A program made the position numbers and the translations under genes. From positions 1 to 64,000 of the forward strand of contig CAVTXL010000011.1 of the NCBI GenBank assembly GCA_963738665.1: a stretch of DNA of 64,000 bases. Direction: 5' to 3'. Below the pieces are notes generated by a model. It was not told the origin of the DNA, ran no database searches, and saw only the letters and a list, made by a program, of their open reading frames with translations. Origin of the DNA: JABDGM01 sp963738665 (GTDB lineage: Bacteria > Planctomycetota > Planctomycetia > Pirellulales > Lacipirellulaceae). Position 1 is the stretch's first letter, and each line of letters begins with the position of its first letter. This document shows positions 26,237 to 35,866 of the stretch, in pieces.

Positions 26237-27159
26237 TTGCTCACCAAGTATTTGAAGACGGCTTCGAGATTATCGTCGTCTGAGTAAACGGCGTTAATAG
26301 CCAGGCCGTCTTGGAGCGAGATCGCGGGGAGCCGGCTGTAGAACGAATCTGGCGCTCGCGTCTCGATCATAAGACCTCCTTCACGCTCTAACACACGAAC
26401 GCCCTCGACATAGTCCCACTCGAGCACGCGCCCGGCCAGCCGGCGAAACTCTTCGCAGACCAGCACGATGTGATGTGGATGGTTGTCGATCAGGTCGCGG
26501 ATCTGCCGCACGTGACCTTCAGCGAGCAGTCGGCCGTGGTTCAACAAGATTATGTATGGCGTCAGGGCTTGCACTTCGTGCAGCACGTGGCTGGAGACGA
26601 TAACGCTCTTGCCCTCAGCGCCGAGGCGGGTGATGATGTCCATCAAATCGCGGCGGGCGACGGGATCGGTGCCGGTGAGTGGCTCGTCGAGAAACAGCAC
26701 CTCGGGATCGTGCACGAGCGCTTGGGCCAGCTTTGTGCGCTGCCGCATCCCCTTGGAGTAGCCGCGAACTGCGCGGTCCTTGTGATGGGTCATGCCGACG
26801 GCTTCGATCGTCCGCCCGGCGGCCTCACGAGCTGCAGCGCGCGTGAGACCGCTCAAGCGAGCACAGGAATAGACGAAGTCCCATCCCGTCATCCATTCAT
26901 AAAATGCGTCCTGCTCAGGGCAGAGGCCGATCCGCCGGTTCAGTGCCGCGTTGTTCCACACCGATTCGCCGAGCACGCGCACTGAGCCCTGGTTGGGGTA
27001 GAGCTGGCCGGTCGCGAGCTGCAAAAGCGTCGATTTGCCGGCCCCGTTCGGGCCCAGCAGACCGGTTACGCCGGCGCGTATTGCCAGCGTCAGCTTGTTG
27101 AGCCCGATCACGTGGCCGTACCATTTCGATACGTCGTGGAAATCAACTACGGGCGTCAT
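26233..27159 (-). CDS. ABC transporter ATPase (second pair)
   Basis: Start ATG 27159 (MTPVVDFHDVSKWYG). Walker A GPNGAGKST, Q-loop CPEQDAFYEW, signature YSKGMRQR, Walker B VLFLDEPL and H-loop SSHVLHEV are all in place; 308 residues. The C-terminal extension (EEFRRLAGRVLEWDY) matches the accessory domain of ABC-2 exporters. It pairs with the permeases on either side. Start overlaps the preceding permease stop. Confidence 0.9.
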   Translation of the reverse strand: MTPVVDFHDVSKWYGHVIGLNKLTLAIRAGVTGLLGPNGAGKSTLLQLATGQLYPNQGSVRVLGESVWNNAALNRRIGLCPEQDAFYEWMTGWDFVYSCARLSGLTRAAAREAAGRTIEAVGMTHHKDRAVRGYSKGMRQRTKLAQALVHDPEVLFLDEPLTGTDPVARRDLMDIITRLGAEGKSVIVSSHVLHEVQALTPYIILLNHGRLLAEGHVRQIRDLIDNHPHHIVLVCEEFRRLAGRVLEWDYVEGVRVLEREGGLMIETRAPDSFYSRLPAISLQDGLAINAVYSDDDNLEAVFKYLVSK

Positions 27160-28253
27160 TTCAGCCGATCGAGCGACTTGATGGAGAACGTCAGGATGCA
27201 TGCGGATAAGCCAAACAGCGCGGCCAGCACTGCGGCCGACCATTGCCAGGGATACTCATATCCCTTTAAATTCGCGAGGAATTGGTTGCGGAGCTGCGGC
27301 GGCTGGAGCGTGCCCAGCTTTTCGACACAGGCGTTAGTGCCCAGCAGTTGATCGCCGATTCGCTTGAGGTTCGCTCGGTATGATGCCAGCGGCCGCCAAT
27401 TCGTATTGGCTGCCTTGTGGATTTCGGCCGTCACGGCCTCATTTAGCCGTTGCTGGACGGCGCGATTTCGGAATCGTTGGGGCACCCCTTCAGTAGCGAT
27501 CACCTGTTGCCAGTGCTGCTGATAGTCGACCGCGTTGAGGATAAATGTTACGACCCCGCTGACGATCCAAACACAAAGCCAGAATAACGCAACGTAACGA
27601 GAATTGCGCGACAGCGACGAAAGCGCGAGCACCAACAGGCCCGCCGAGAGCGCAATGAAAAGCCCATACGCGACGCTAGCTAAGAGTACGCGATAGGTAT
27701 CGCGAAGAATCGTGTAATCCAAACTGAAGGCAAGGCCGAGCAGGTACGCGATGACCGAAGGCACCACGATGACTAGCCCGACAAACACGACGGGTATGCC
27801 CAGCTTGCCGAGGAAGTAATCGAGCCGCGACAGCGGGCGCGAAAAATAGAGCGGCAAGGCATTGTAGCGCAAATCTTGACTAATCAGGTCGGGGCCGACA
27901 AGCAACACGAGAACCATCGCGATGCTTAGCTCCAACGAGAGAAAGCAACTGAAACAGATCGTCCAAACTTCAACGCGATAGAGACGCGGCTCGAGGCGGA
28001 CGGCCGAGCCGATGAGAAACTCGAAGATCGGCGCGAAGGCGCTTACGGTCTCGGACTTCCGCTCGACCATGCCCCATAGGCACAGCACAACGATCAACAA
28101 CAGCGCCGGCAGCCAGGCCATGAGGAGGAAATACCGCAGCATCCGGCTTCCAAGGCCCACGCGGACGCCGTGCCGCGTGATCGCCAGCCAGCGCCAGATG
28201 GGGGCCGAAAGACGGCCTGACCAGTGTTGATACCCCTGATCGAAAATCGGCAT
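27156..28253 (-). CDS. ABC-2 type permease (proximal gene)
   Basis: 365 residues from ATG 28253 (MPIFDQGYQHWSGRL), an opening often seen in planctomycete ABC-2 permeases. Hydrophobic helices at FLLMAWLPALLLIVVL, ICFSCFLSLELSIAMVLVLL, PVVFVGLVIVVPSVIAYLL, LFIALSAGLLVLAL, LFWLCVWIVSGVVTFIL and a last one near the C-terminus. A long extracytoplasmic loop lies before the last helix. Start overlaps the ATPase stop as TAATG. Operon of four genes, 29161 to 25304. Confidence 0.85.
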   Translation of the reverse strand: MPIFDQGYQHWSGRLSAPIWRWLAITRHGVRVGLGSRMLRYFLLMAWLPALLLIVVLCLWGMVERKSETVSAFAPIFEFLIGSAVRLEPRLYRVEVWTICFSCFLSLELSIAMVLVLLVGPDLISQDLRYNALPLYFSRPLSRLDYFLGKLGIPVVFVGLVIVVPSVIAYLLGLAFSLDYTILRDTYRVLLASVAYGLFIALSAGLLVLALSSLSRNSRYVALFWLCVWIVSGVVTFILNAVDYQQHWQQVIATEGVPQRFRNRAVQQRLNEAVTAEIHKAANTNWRPLASYRANLKRIGDQLLGTNACVEKLGTLQPPQLRNQFLANLKGYEYPWQWSAAVLAALFGLSACILTFSIKSLDRLK

Positions 28254-29161
28254 TACTTGGTCTCCACGGCGCTGAGAAACACGTCTTCCAGCGTGCGATG
28301 TTGCGGCCGGAGGTGGCGGATTTGCTCGCTCGCGTCGAGCGCCGCCTGCCACAGCAATCGGGTTGTTTGGCCGGAGGGCAGCCGAACGCGCAGCATATCG
28401 TCGCGAGGTTCGGCCGCGCAGCCGAGCCGCGTGAGCTCGGCGGCGAACCGGCCCGGGTCCAACTTGACCCGCACCTCATACCATTGTTCGTTCGACTGCT
28501 TGAGCTCACGAATCGCGCCTTGGGCCAACAGCTTGCCGCCGCCCAGCACGACGACGTGGTCGCACACCGCCTCGACGTCCGGTAATAAGTGACTGGAAAA
28601 CAATAGGCTCATGCCCTTGTTGTGAGCCAGGTCGCGGGCCAATTCGAGTATTTCGACCCGGCCGGCCGGGTCCATGCCATTGGTGGGCTCGTCGAGAATC
28701 AACAATTGCGGATCGTGCACAATTGCCGACGCCAGCTTCAGCCGCTGCTTCATGCCGGTCGAATAGGATTCCACCTTGCGATAGCGGGCTTCGCCGAGGC
28801 CGACATAATCGAGCACTTCGTGTGCCCGCTGAAAGGCATCTTTCGTCGACATCCCGACCAGTTCGCCGGCGTAAGCCACGAAGCCGACGCCGACGACATG
28901 CGGAAACAAGCACTCATCTTCTGGCGCAAAGCCCACAGCGCGGCGAATGTCGCGCTGGCGGCGGCGAAAATCCATTCCCAGCACTTCGCCCGCACCCCGA
29001 TCGACGGAAATCAGGCCGAGCAGCGTGCGGATGAGCGTCGTCTTGCCCGAGCCGTTGGGGCCCAACAAGCCGATCGCGCCGGCCGGCACGCTGACCGATA
29101 GCAGATCGAGCGCCTTCACCGGGCCGTACGATTTCGTTACGTCTTCGAAGTGGAAGAGCAC
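28253..29161 (-). CDS. ABC transporter ATPase (first pair)
   Basis: 302 residues from ATG 29161 (MLFHFEDVTKSYG). Walker A GPNGSGKTT, signature YSTGMKQR, Walker B LLILDEPTNG, H-loop SSHLL. First gene of an ATPase-permease-ATPase-permease operon with overlapping starts. The layout suggests a heteromeric exporter, perhaps for a lipid, polysaccharide or drug; nothing in sequence fixes the substrate. Confidence 0.9.
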   Translation of the reverse strand: MLFHFEDVTKSYGPVKALDLLSVSVPAGAIGLLGPNGSGKTTLIRTLLGLISVDRGAGEVLGMDFRRRQRDIRRAVGFAPEDECLFPHVVGVGFVAYAGELVGMSTKDAFQRAHEVLDYVGLGEARYRKVESYSTGMKQRLKLASAIVHDPQLLILDEPTNGMDPAGRVEILELARDLAHNKGMSLLFSSHLLPDVEAVCDHVVVLGGGKLLAQGAIRELKQSNEQWYEVRVKLDPGRFAAELTRLGCAAEPRDDMLRVRLPSGQTTRLLWQAALDASEQIRHLRPQHRTLEDVFLSAVETK

Positions 29162-29536
29162 AAGCCGTCTCGGTCTATCGTCGATCAGGTGCGCGATGGC
29201 AGCACGATGTTCGCCCTGACTGCGAGTCCAGTGTATCCGCGCCGATGGGCCGCTTCAACGGACGTCGCGAGGGCGTCGCCGTGCGGCTGCCCGGCAGCCT
29301 ATGATCGATGTACCGCAACTCGGATTGTTTGCGATCGAGGAGTCTGGTTACACTGCCCCCCGAGAAACCGTGTTGATAAACGCCGTCGTGGCGTTCTTCA
29401 ACCTCGCCAAATGCCGAGCAAAGCTCGTCACGGCTCGCAAAACTGCGACTTGGGTCGCAGTATTGACATCGCATCCATGCGATCACGCAGCCCGTCGGCT
29501 TTTTCAACGGACCGCTAGAAAGCCGAGGATACAAAC
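29162..29536. other. Intergenic region, divergent promoters
   Basis: 375 bases between the divergent ABC operon and the L7/L12-like gene. It should hold both promoters, but no clear -35/-10 pair, repeat or credible gene is visible. Confidence 0.5.
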
Positions 29537-29803
29537 ATGCCGAAGCAGGTTCCCGATGAGCTGATCGGACCGATCCGCGAGGCCGTCTTCGCCGGCCACA
29601 AAATCGAGGCGATCAAGCTCTATCGCGTCGCCACCGGACAGGGGCTCAAAGAAGCGAAGGACTTTGTCGAAGCGCTGGAATCCGAGATGCGACAGCGGGA
29701 ACCAGAGAATTTCGCGGCGTCCGCGCGAGGCACGGGCTGCAGCGTATCGACGGCAATTCTGATTTCGTTGATCGCGACTATTGTGAAGTATCTCATCGCG
29801 TGA
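29537..29803 (+). CDS. Small protein with ribosomal L7/L12 C-terminal-like domain and membrane tail
   Basis: 88 residues. The sequence AGHKIEAIKLYRVATGQGL followed by KEAKDFVEALE is the helix pattern of the L7/L12 C-terminal domain, which in ribosomes binds elongation factors. It lacks the L7/L12 dimerisation N-terminus and ends in a hydrophobic segment (STAILISLIATIVKYLIA), so it is probably membrane-anchored. ATG 29537 has a weak GAGGATA ribosome site. It is not a ribosomal protein; function unknown. Confidence 0.75.
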   Translation: MPKQVPDELIGPIREAVFAGHKIEAIKLYRVATGQGLKEAKDFVEALESEMRQREPENFAASARGTGCSVSTAILISLIATIVKYLIA

Positions 29804-29826
29804 TGCGGACGGTAATACAAACAAAA

Positions 29827-29861
29827 CCGGCGAAGAGCCGCTCTCAGCAGCTCTTCACCGG
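29827..29861. terminator. Hairpin terminator between convergent genes
   Basis: CCGGCGAAGAGC (29827-29838) pairs with GCTCTTCACCGG (29850-29861) around an 11-base loop, between the ends of the L7/L12-like gene and the convergent GH27 gene. No strong T-run follows. It could serve both directions. Confidence 0.65.
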
Positions 29862-29899
29862 GGCGCTTATTCAATTTTCGATGCGCTGCAGCTATTCAT

Positions 29900-32066
29900 T
29901 TACGGCGTAGTAGCTGCCGACGCTGGCGCGATCTTCAGCAGCACCGTGCCGTGTCGCGGGACTTCTGCCGTGAATTCGCCCTCGGCCGTGCCGAGATCCT
30001 TCTGACGCCACAAGTCGCGGACCGTTTGCTTGCCGCTGACGCCGATATCCGTCCACTTTGCGGTAACTTTCATCGGCATTTCATCGCGATTAAACAGGCC
30101 GACGGCTTTGCCGCCGTCGGCGAGCGGGCGCGCACCAAACTTCGAGCCGGCCGTCGCGGGAAACGCGGCTTGCCGTTTTGCCGAGCGGGTCTTGGTGGAC
30201 GGCCAGCACCTCGTCATTGCTCAGGAGGCTGAGGGTGAAATAATCGATATTCGTCATGTCGCAGCCAAGCAGCATGGGCGAAGAATAAAGGGTCCAGAGC
30301 GTGATGTGTGTGTACTGCTCGTTGGGGGTCAAGCGGGTCGGCCGCGGATTCGGGCCCCAGCCCAAATGACCGATCACGAGCATATCGGGGTCGTTCCAAT
30401 GGCCGGGCCCGGCGTACTGGGCCAGGTCCACTTGCTGAAAGCCGATGTTCGACATGCTCTGCCAAGTGTCGGTGATGTCGCCCGTCGTCCGCCAGGAGTT
30501 GCCCTCGATGCCCGGTTCGGCGCCCCATTCCCAGACGCGTCCCCAGCCGTATTGGCACAGGCTGTAGATGATGTCGCGAGGCACTTGATTGAGCGCTTGC
30601 CGGCCCACCTGATAGGGTCGTTTGAGGACAGGCAACTGCTGATTGGTTTCACCTTCCTGCAGCACGTTCGAGTACCCGCACCAGTCGTATTTGATATAGT
30701 CAACGCCCCACTTGGCAAAGGTGGTAAAATCTTGCAACTCGTGCTGCCAGCTCGCTTCGAGGCCCTGGCAAGTAGTGGGCCCGGGCCCGGTGTAAATGCC
30801 GAACTTGAGACCCTTCGCATGGATATAGTCACTCAGGGCCGTCATGTCCGGAAATTTCGAGTTCGACAGCATCGTGCCGTCTTCGGCCCGCGGCGGGCCC
30901 TCCATGCCCGGGCGTCCGCGACGTCCGCGGCGACCCTCGGCGGCCACCGGTTGATTTTCCCAGCCGTCGTCGAGATTGATGTAAGTCCAGCCGTGATCGA
31001 TCAGGCCGGTCGACACAAAGGCGTCGGCAGTCGCCCGAGCCAGATCGTCGCTGATCGAGGCGGCGTAGACGTTCCAACTGTTCCAGCCTAGGGCCGGCGT
31101 TAGCGCGAGCTTGCCTTCGGCGACGAACTTGAATTCTTTCGACGCGCTGCCGGCATCGTTCTTGGCGCGAAAAGTCACGGTATAGGTGCCGCGCTGGGGA
31201 ATCTTTCCGGTGATAATGCCGGTCACAGAATTCATGCTGAGGCCTTCCGGCAAGTTGTCGACCGAATACATGATCGGCTTGGTGCCGGTCACGGGGATTT
31301 TATAGAGCACCGGATGGCCAGGTGTTACACCCGTCAGCACTGGGCCGTTGATCCGTGGCGCCGGCCCCGGCTTCGGCGTGAGAATATAGGGCTCCTCGCT
31401 GGGTGCTTCGATGGCAACTGGCTTCGCGCCGGAGACTTCAAATTTGGCGTTGCCCCAATCGGCAAATGCAGCGCTGCCACCGCCAAAGCCACGGCCACGT
31501 CCGCCGCCAGCCGGGCTAACCATCAGAACCAATGTTTGAACCCCCTTTACGTCGACACTAATCTCGACGCCAGCTTGCCCGCGGCGGATCGTATCGGTTT
31601 CGTGCAGCACTCGGCCGTCGCCGAGCACGCGAAAGGCGGCGCCCGGTGCGGCCTGTTGCCCGCCGTTCTGGCCGCGATTGCCCCGTCCACGGCGGTTCGC
31701 CGGTGCTGGCGGGACTGCATCGTCGACGCCCACCGTCGCGGTGAAGCGATCGCTGCCGTCACCCAAGTTGATGAACAGCACCGTATTGCCACTCATCGCC
31801 ACGCCCTTCTCAACGGTCTGGCCGTTAATCGCGAGCAGCGCATCGTCAGTGGTCTTGTCGGCTAGCGGGGCTCCGCCAGCGTCTGATTTGGCTTTGCTCA
31901 ACTCAAGTGACGAAAGCCACACATCTTCGCCGTGCGCCGCACAGCTTAGTGACGCGGCAATTGCGGCAACGAGAAGAAAACGCACAGCGGTGGAGAAGTA
32001 AACAGGCCGCAGGTCTCGCACCGCCGGTCGGCCGCTCCCCTGAGGAAAATGCGCTAACATGATCAT
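29900..32066 (-). CDS. Secreted GH27 alpha-galactosidase-like enzyme with NPCBM-like domain
   Basis: About 720 residues; one frame slip near 30140. The N-terminus has a signal-type helix (FLLVAAIAASLSCAAHGEDV). Residues 60-190 resemble an NPCBM module (WLSSLELSKAKSDAGGAP..). A putative Ig (He_PIG-like) segment follows with VLYKIPVTGTKPIMYSV. The GH27 barrel starts LTPALGWNSWNVYA and has YINLDDGWE, FGIYTGPG, the nucleophile region DYIKYDWCGY and the acid/base region GHWNDPDML. A beta-sandwich tail follows. It should release alpha-galactosyl residues outside the cytoplasm. Single gene, signal peptide implies export. Confidence 0.85.
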
Positions 32067-32277
32067 GCCCCTTTGGGATGCACTATATTGGATCGACGCC
32101 TGGAGGCCGCGCGGAAAGCGGCGAACCTAAGTATACTCGCGGGATGCCTGTATTGCAGCCCTTGTTGGCACGCGAGGATTTTCACAGAGGCCGTGCGAAG
32201 CCGCCTGTATGTGCCGCCCGCGTCGTCCGTGACAATAAATCGAGCTGGGAGCGCTAGCAAAGCCAACTTTTCATGTT

Positions 32278-33345
32278 CTAGCCGAAGTGCTGGTCTGGCT
32301 GATCACTGTTCGAGGTCAACTCGGTGATTCCGGGCGCCCGCTTGCCCCAGGCGCTTGTTTGCCAATTGTCGGGGTGGTCGCGATCCGGGAAGAACCGGGG
32401 CAGCGCCAGGTCAAAGTACCTGGATAATGCCAGTAGAAATGGCTCGTACAGGGACCGCAACTCGTCGAGTCGAGCAGCAGCCTCGCCGACGCCGACACCG
32501 CCCAGCGCGAGCGGCGGCGCAATTAGCTGGTCGCGTTCGGTGGTGGTGAGCCGATCCACGCCGCCGGCCGTCGGCGGCAGCCGAAAGACCAGGCACAGGT
32601 CGACACTGGCGTGTCGGGCCATCGCGAAGGTCAGCTCCGCCCGACGCCGGCAGCTATCGCCAGCCGTTACCAGCAACACTGCGGATGCGTCCAGCATCAG
32701 CGCGAGCGCCGCGAGCCACGATTGATTATCGTGCTGCGAATGGTAGTAGCTGAGCACGGGGAACGACAAATGGCTCTCAAGCAGTTCGGCGCACCAGACT
32801 TCCCATTCGGCCAGAAACCGCTCGACCGCTCGTGAATCGTCGGCCCGGCGGTTGCGGCGCAGCATTTCGGAAGCGGTCGGCGGCGAACCAGCCCGCACGT
32901 CAAGCAGGCCGATGCTGCGTTCGCGGCTGGAAAATGCCTGGTAGAGGACCGGCAGATAACCGATTGTGACGGCCATAAAACCGAAGCCCGTGCCGGCCTC
33001 GATGACCGACAGCATCATGCCGGCGCCGGTCGTCGGTGTGAAGTCGCCGTAGCCGAGGGTGAAGAACGTCTCGCCACTGAAATAAACGTATTGAAAGAAA
33101 CCTCTTGCGCGGTCGGCCGGCAGCGATTGGCAGCCCCAATGCAGCAGTGCGAAGCCACAGATCAGCATCAGCGCCCAGGTGCCGAACAGGCCGAACAGCG
33201 ACAGAGGCCCGAAGGCGCTGAGGGCGTTTTCCCGATGGCGACCGGGCGGCAGGGCGAAGCAGAGGCGCCGCCAGATTCGCCATCCGGTGCGGTAGAAAAA
33301 ACGGGCCAGCCGCCAACGGCGGACAACCCGTCGCGGCAGCACCAT
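32278..33345 (-). CDS. Two-TM potassium channel family protein
   Basis: Start chosen at ATG 33345 (MVLPRRVVRRW); a longer frame reaches 33477. First helix FGLFGTWALMLICGFALLHW, pore with the selectivity filter TLGYGDFTP, second helix GFGFMAVTIGYLPVLY. A cytoplasmic C-terminal domain of about 200 residues follows (SIGLLDVRAG onwards), without an obvious TrkA-N nucleotide motif. Predicted K+-selective channel in the inner membrane. Divergent from the glycan cluster. Confidence 0.8.
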   Translation of the reverse strand: MVLPRRVVRRWRLARFFYRTGWRIWRRLCFALPPGRHRENALSAFGPLSLFGLFGTWALMLICGFALLHWGCQSLPADRARGFFQYVYFSGETFFTLGYGDFTPTTGAGMMLSVIEAGTGFGFMAVTIGYLPVLYQAFSSRERSIGLLDVRAGSPPTASEMLRRNRRADDSRAVERFLAEWEVWCAELLESHLSFPVLSYYHSQHDNQSWLAALALMLDASAVLLVTAGDSCRRRAELTFAMARHASVDLCLVFRLPPTAGGVDRLTTTERDQLIAPPLALGGVGVGEAAARLDELRSLYEPFLLALSRYFDLALPRFFPDRDHPDNWQTSAWGKRAPGITELTSNSDQPDQHFG

Positions 33346-33662
33346 CACTTCAAAGCTGTCGTGCAGCGCGAGCAGGACAAGCAGGGCACAAAAACGGTTG
33401 CAAGCATCGCGTCGTTTTCCAGATGTCGATTCCCAAATCGGCCCGTCCGCAATCGGCGGTTGGCGAACTGGCTGCATAAATTCTCACGGCCACAGGGACC
33501 GGCCGGCGACGGCAAAAAAACGGCGAGAAATGGTCCGCCGGCGTCGCTCGGCCAGGCTGCGGTGCGAATCGGTATTGCCCCGGCCCGCCGGAAGAAAATA
33601 TACATGACTCCGGCGATGCTGGCACGGAGGATGGGCCGCAAGCAGGGAAGGTCGCACACGGG
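33346..33662. other. Intergenic region, divergent
   Basis: 317 bases between the channel gene and the sulfotransferase gene. The first 132 bases could extend the channel N-terminus. Nothing else recognisable. Confidence 0.4.
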
Positions 33663-34876
33663 ATGTCTCAAGCCGTCATTATCAGCGGGATGCACCGCTC
33701 TGGCACGTCACTTGTGAGCAGTTTGCTGCAGCGCGCGGGCGTCAACGTGGGGGGACAGCTCCTGGCGGCGAACGTCGCCAATCCGCGGGGCTATTTTGAA
33801 GACGTTGATTTCTACGAGTTTCAGGATGCGCTGCTACACGCCCGAAATCAAACGTACTTGTACGTTGAAGACCACTTCCATTTTGAGCCGACCCGTGAGG
33901 AGCTTGACCGCGCACGGCAGTTGATCGATCAGCGGTCGCACTTGCCCGTGTGGGGTTGGAAAGACCCGCGGACAAGTCTCTTTCTCGATTTTTGGCACGA
34001 GCTGCTACCCGGAGCACGCTATGTATTTGTCTATCGCCACCCATTCGAGGTGCTGTTGTCGCTCGTTCGTCGCGGTGATTTTCACAATCACCCCGCCCTG
34101 ACGGCCGGCCTGTCGGCCTGGCTAGTCTACAATCGCCAAGTGTTGGCATTTCGCGACCAGCACCCGAACGAATGCCTGTTGGCGCACATCGACGGTGTTG
34201 TTGCGGCCATTGATCGGTTCGCAGAACTTCTGCGGTCGAAACTGCACATCGACTGCGAGGTCGACGGCGCCACACTCGAGGGACTTTATCACCCGTCGGA
34301 ATTAAAGCGGACTCCGCTGCCGGCGAATATCTCCGCAGTTCTGCCGCCGCTTTTTCCGGGGTTGCTCGACTTGTATCAGCAGCTCAACGAGGCGGCCGAT
34401 GTGCCACCCGTCATCGGCGGCTTGGCAGCGGTGAATTCGCAGACTGAGGCGTCGCTTGCGCGGCTGGCTGTCTTGGTGCAGGAGCCAGTCACGCTGGCGG
34501 CTCGGCAGGGTCTATTGCAGTTGATTGTCGCGGAACTTGCGCTGACGCCACGGAAAAGATGGCCCGCCACTTCGACACGAATGCCATGGGATTGCAGCAG
34601 AAAATCGACAAGGTGTGGCAGCATGCTCAAAATTTGGAACGAGCGAACGGCAGCCAAAAGACGCAGCTAGTGCAGCAGCAATCGCTGTTAAAGAGGCAGC
34701 AGCAACAATTATCAGCTCAAAACGTGAAGCTGAATGAACAAGACGAGGTGTTAAGCCGACAAGCCGTACAAATCGGAACTCTACGTGCGGAAATGGGTCG
34801 CGTTTATGCATCGCCGGCCTGGAAGCTGATGCAAACGGCCGATAACGTCCAACGCAGACTAACGAGGAAAAGGATC
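33663..34876 (+). CDS. Sulfotransferase with C-terminal coiled coil (frame slip)
   Basis: Opens MSQAVIISGMHRSGTSLVSS, the 5'-PSB loop that binds PAPS; WGWKDPRTSLFLDFW and YVFVYRHPFEVLLSL are the 3'-PB-type segments. After a slip near 34550 the reading continues as a Gln-rich coiled coil (LVQQQSLLKRQQQQ, AEMGRVYASPAWKLM). It transfers sulfate to a glycan or related acceptor. First gene of the glycan cluster. The frame then runs without a stop into the methyltransferase, so either a fusion or a lost stop is possible. Confidence 0.75.
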
Positions 34877-35860
34877 ATGCCAACACAACCCGATCGGAAC
34901 GGCGTTCCGAACTCCATGATTAATTCAACGATTCCGGAGCGCATCGATCAGATTCGCCAACTCCAGGCCGAGCTGCGGACGCAGCCGGTGACTGGCTCGG
35001 CGCGGCGCTTGAAAAAACTCTTTTACAAGATGACGCATTCCACTTTCTCGCGTCAATTTCGACTCAACGCGGCAACGGTTGATCTGATTGAAATCGTCTA
35101 CCGCAAGCTGGATCTGGAACGGAATCAGTTGCAAACGCAGTCGCAGCAGATGCAAGATCAGGCCGCGCAACTGATGCCGTCCGAAGACCGGACCAGCACC
35201 GCCGTTCTGGCTGGGGAGACTTTGGCCTCCTGCGGTCAAACTCAGGACCAGGCCAAGATCAACAATATCCGCCCGCTTCGCGGTTTCGATTTTGTTTACT
35301 CGGCGCCGGCCGAAATGCGAATGCCCGAACGCGTGACACTCTACAGCCTCATTTTCGGCTTGCAGCCGAAGAACTGCCTGGAGGTCGGAACGTTTCGCGG
35401 CGGCTCATCGGCAATTATCTATGGCGCGATGGAAGACACCGGCGGTGGCCGGCTGGCTTGCGTCGACCCGATGCCGAAGGTCGATCCGGCCCTGTGGGCG
35501 CAGATCAATAGTCGCTGCAGTATGTTTACCGGTCCGTCACCTGAAATTCTGCCGGAAGTCGCTCGGCAGGTGGGAACGCCATTCGACTTCGCACTCGTCG
35601 ACGCCAATCACGAATACGACTACGTTCGCCGCGATATCGACGCCGTGCTGCCGCTGCTCACGGATGAGGCGTACGTCCTGTTTCACGACGGGCACTACGA
35701 CGGTGTGAAGCGGGCGATCGACGAAGCCGTGGCCACGAACGCTCAGTTGATCGATTGCGGTCTGCTCTCGGTCGAGCCAACGGTCCTTGCCGACAACGGA
35801 CAAATGACGACTTGGGCCGGTTTGAGGCTGTTGCGTTTCCATCGCAAAGGGGCCAGGTGA
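34877..35860 (+). CDS. Class I SAM-dependent methyltransferase (Methyltransf_24-like)
   Basis: ATG 34877 follows an AGGAAAAGG ribosome-site-like stretch. About 327 residues: helical N-terminus, then NCLEVGTFRGGSSAIIYGAM (SAM-binding motif I), RLACVDPMPK (motif II), DFALVDANHEYDYVRRDID and VLFHDGHYDGVKRAIDEAV. This layout matches the methyltransferases found among polysaccharide and cephalosporin-hydroxylase-like families. It likely methylates a sugar. In frame with the upstream coiled coil. Confidence 0.75.
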   Translation: MPTQPDRNGVPNSMINSTIPERIDQIRQLQAELRTQPVTGSARRLKKLFYKMTHSTFSRQFRLNAATVDLIEIVYRKLDLERNQLQTQSQQMQDQAAQLMPSEDRTSTAVLAGETLASCGQTQDQAKINNIRPLRGFDFVYSAPAEMRMPERVTLYSLIFGLQPKNCLEVGTFRGGSSAIIYGAMEDTGGGRLACVDPMPKVDPALWAQINSRCSMFTGPSPEILPEVARQVGTPFDFALVDANHEYDYVRRDIDAVLPLLTDEAYVLFHDGHYDGVKRAIDEAVATNAQLIDCGLLSVEPTVLADNGQMTTWAGLRLLRFHRKGAR

Positions 35861-35866
35861 GCTTCA

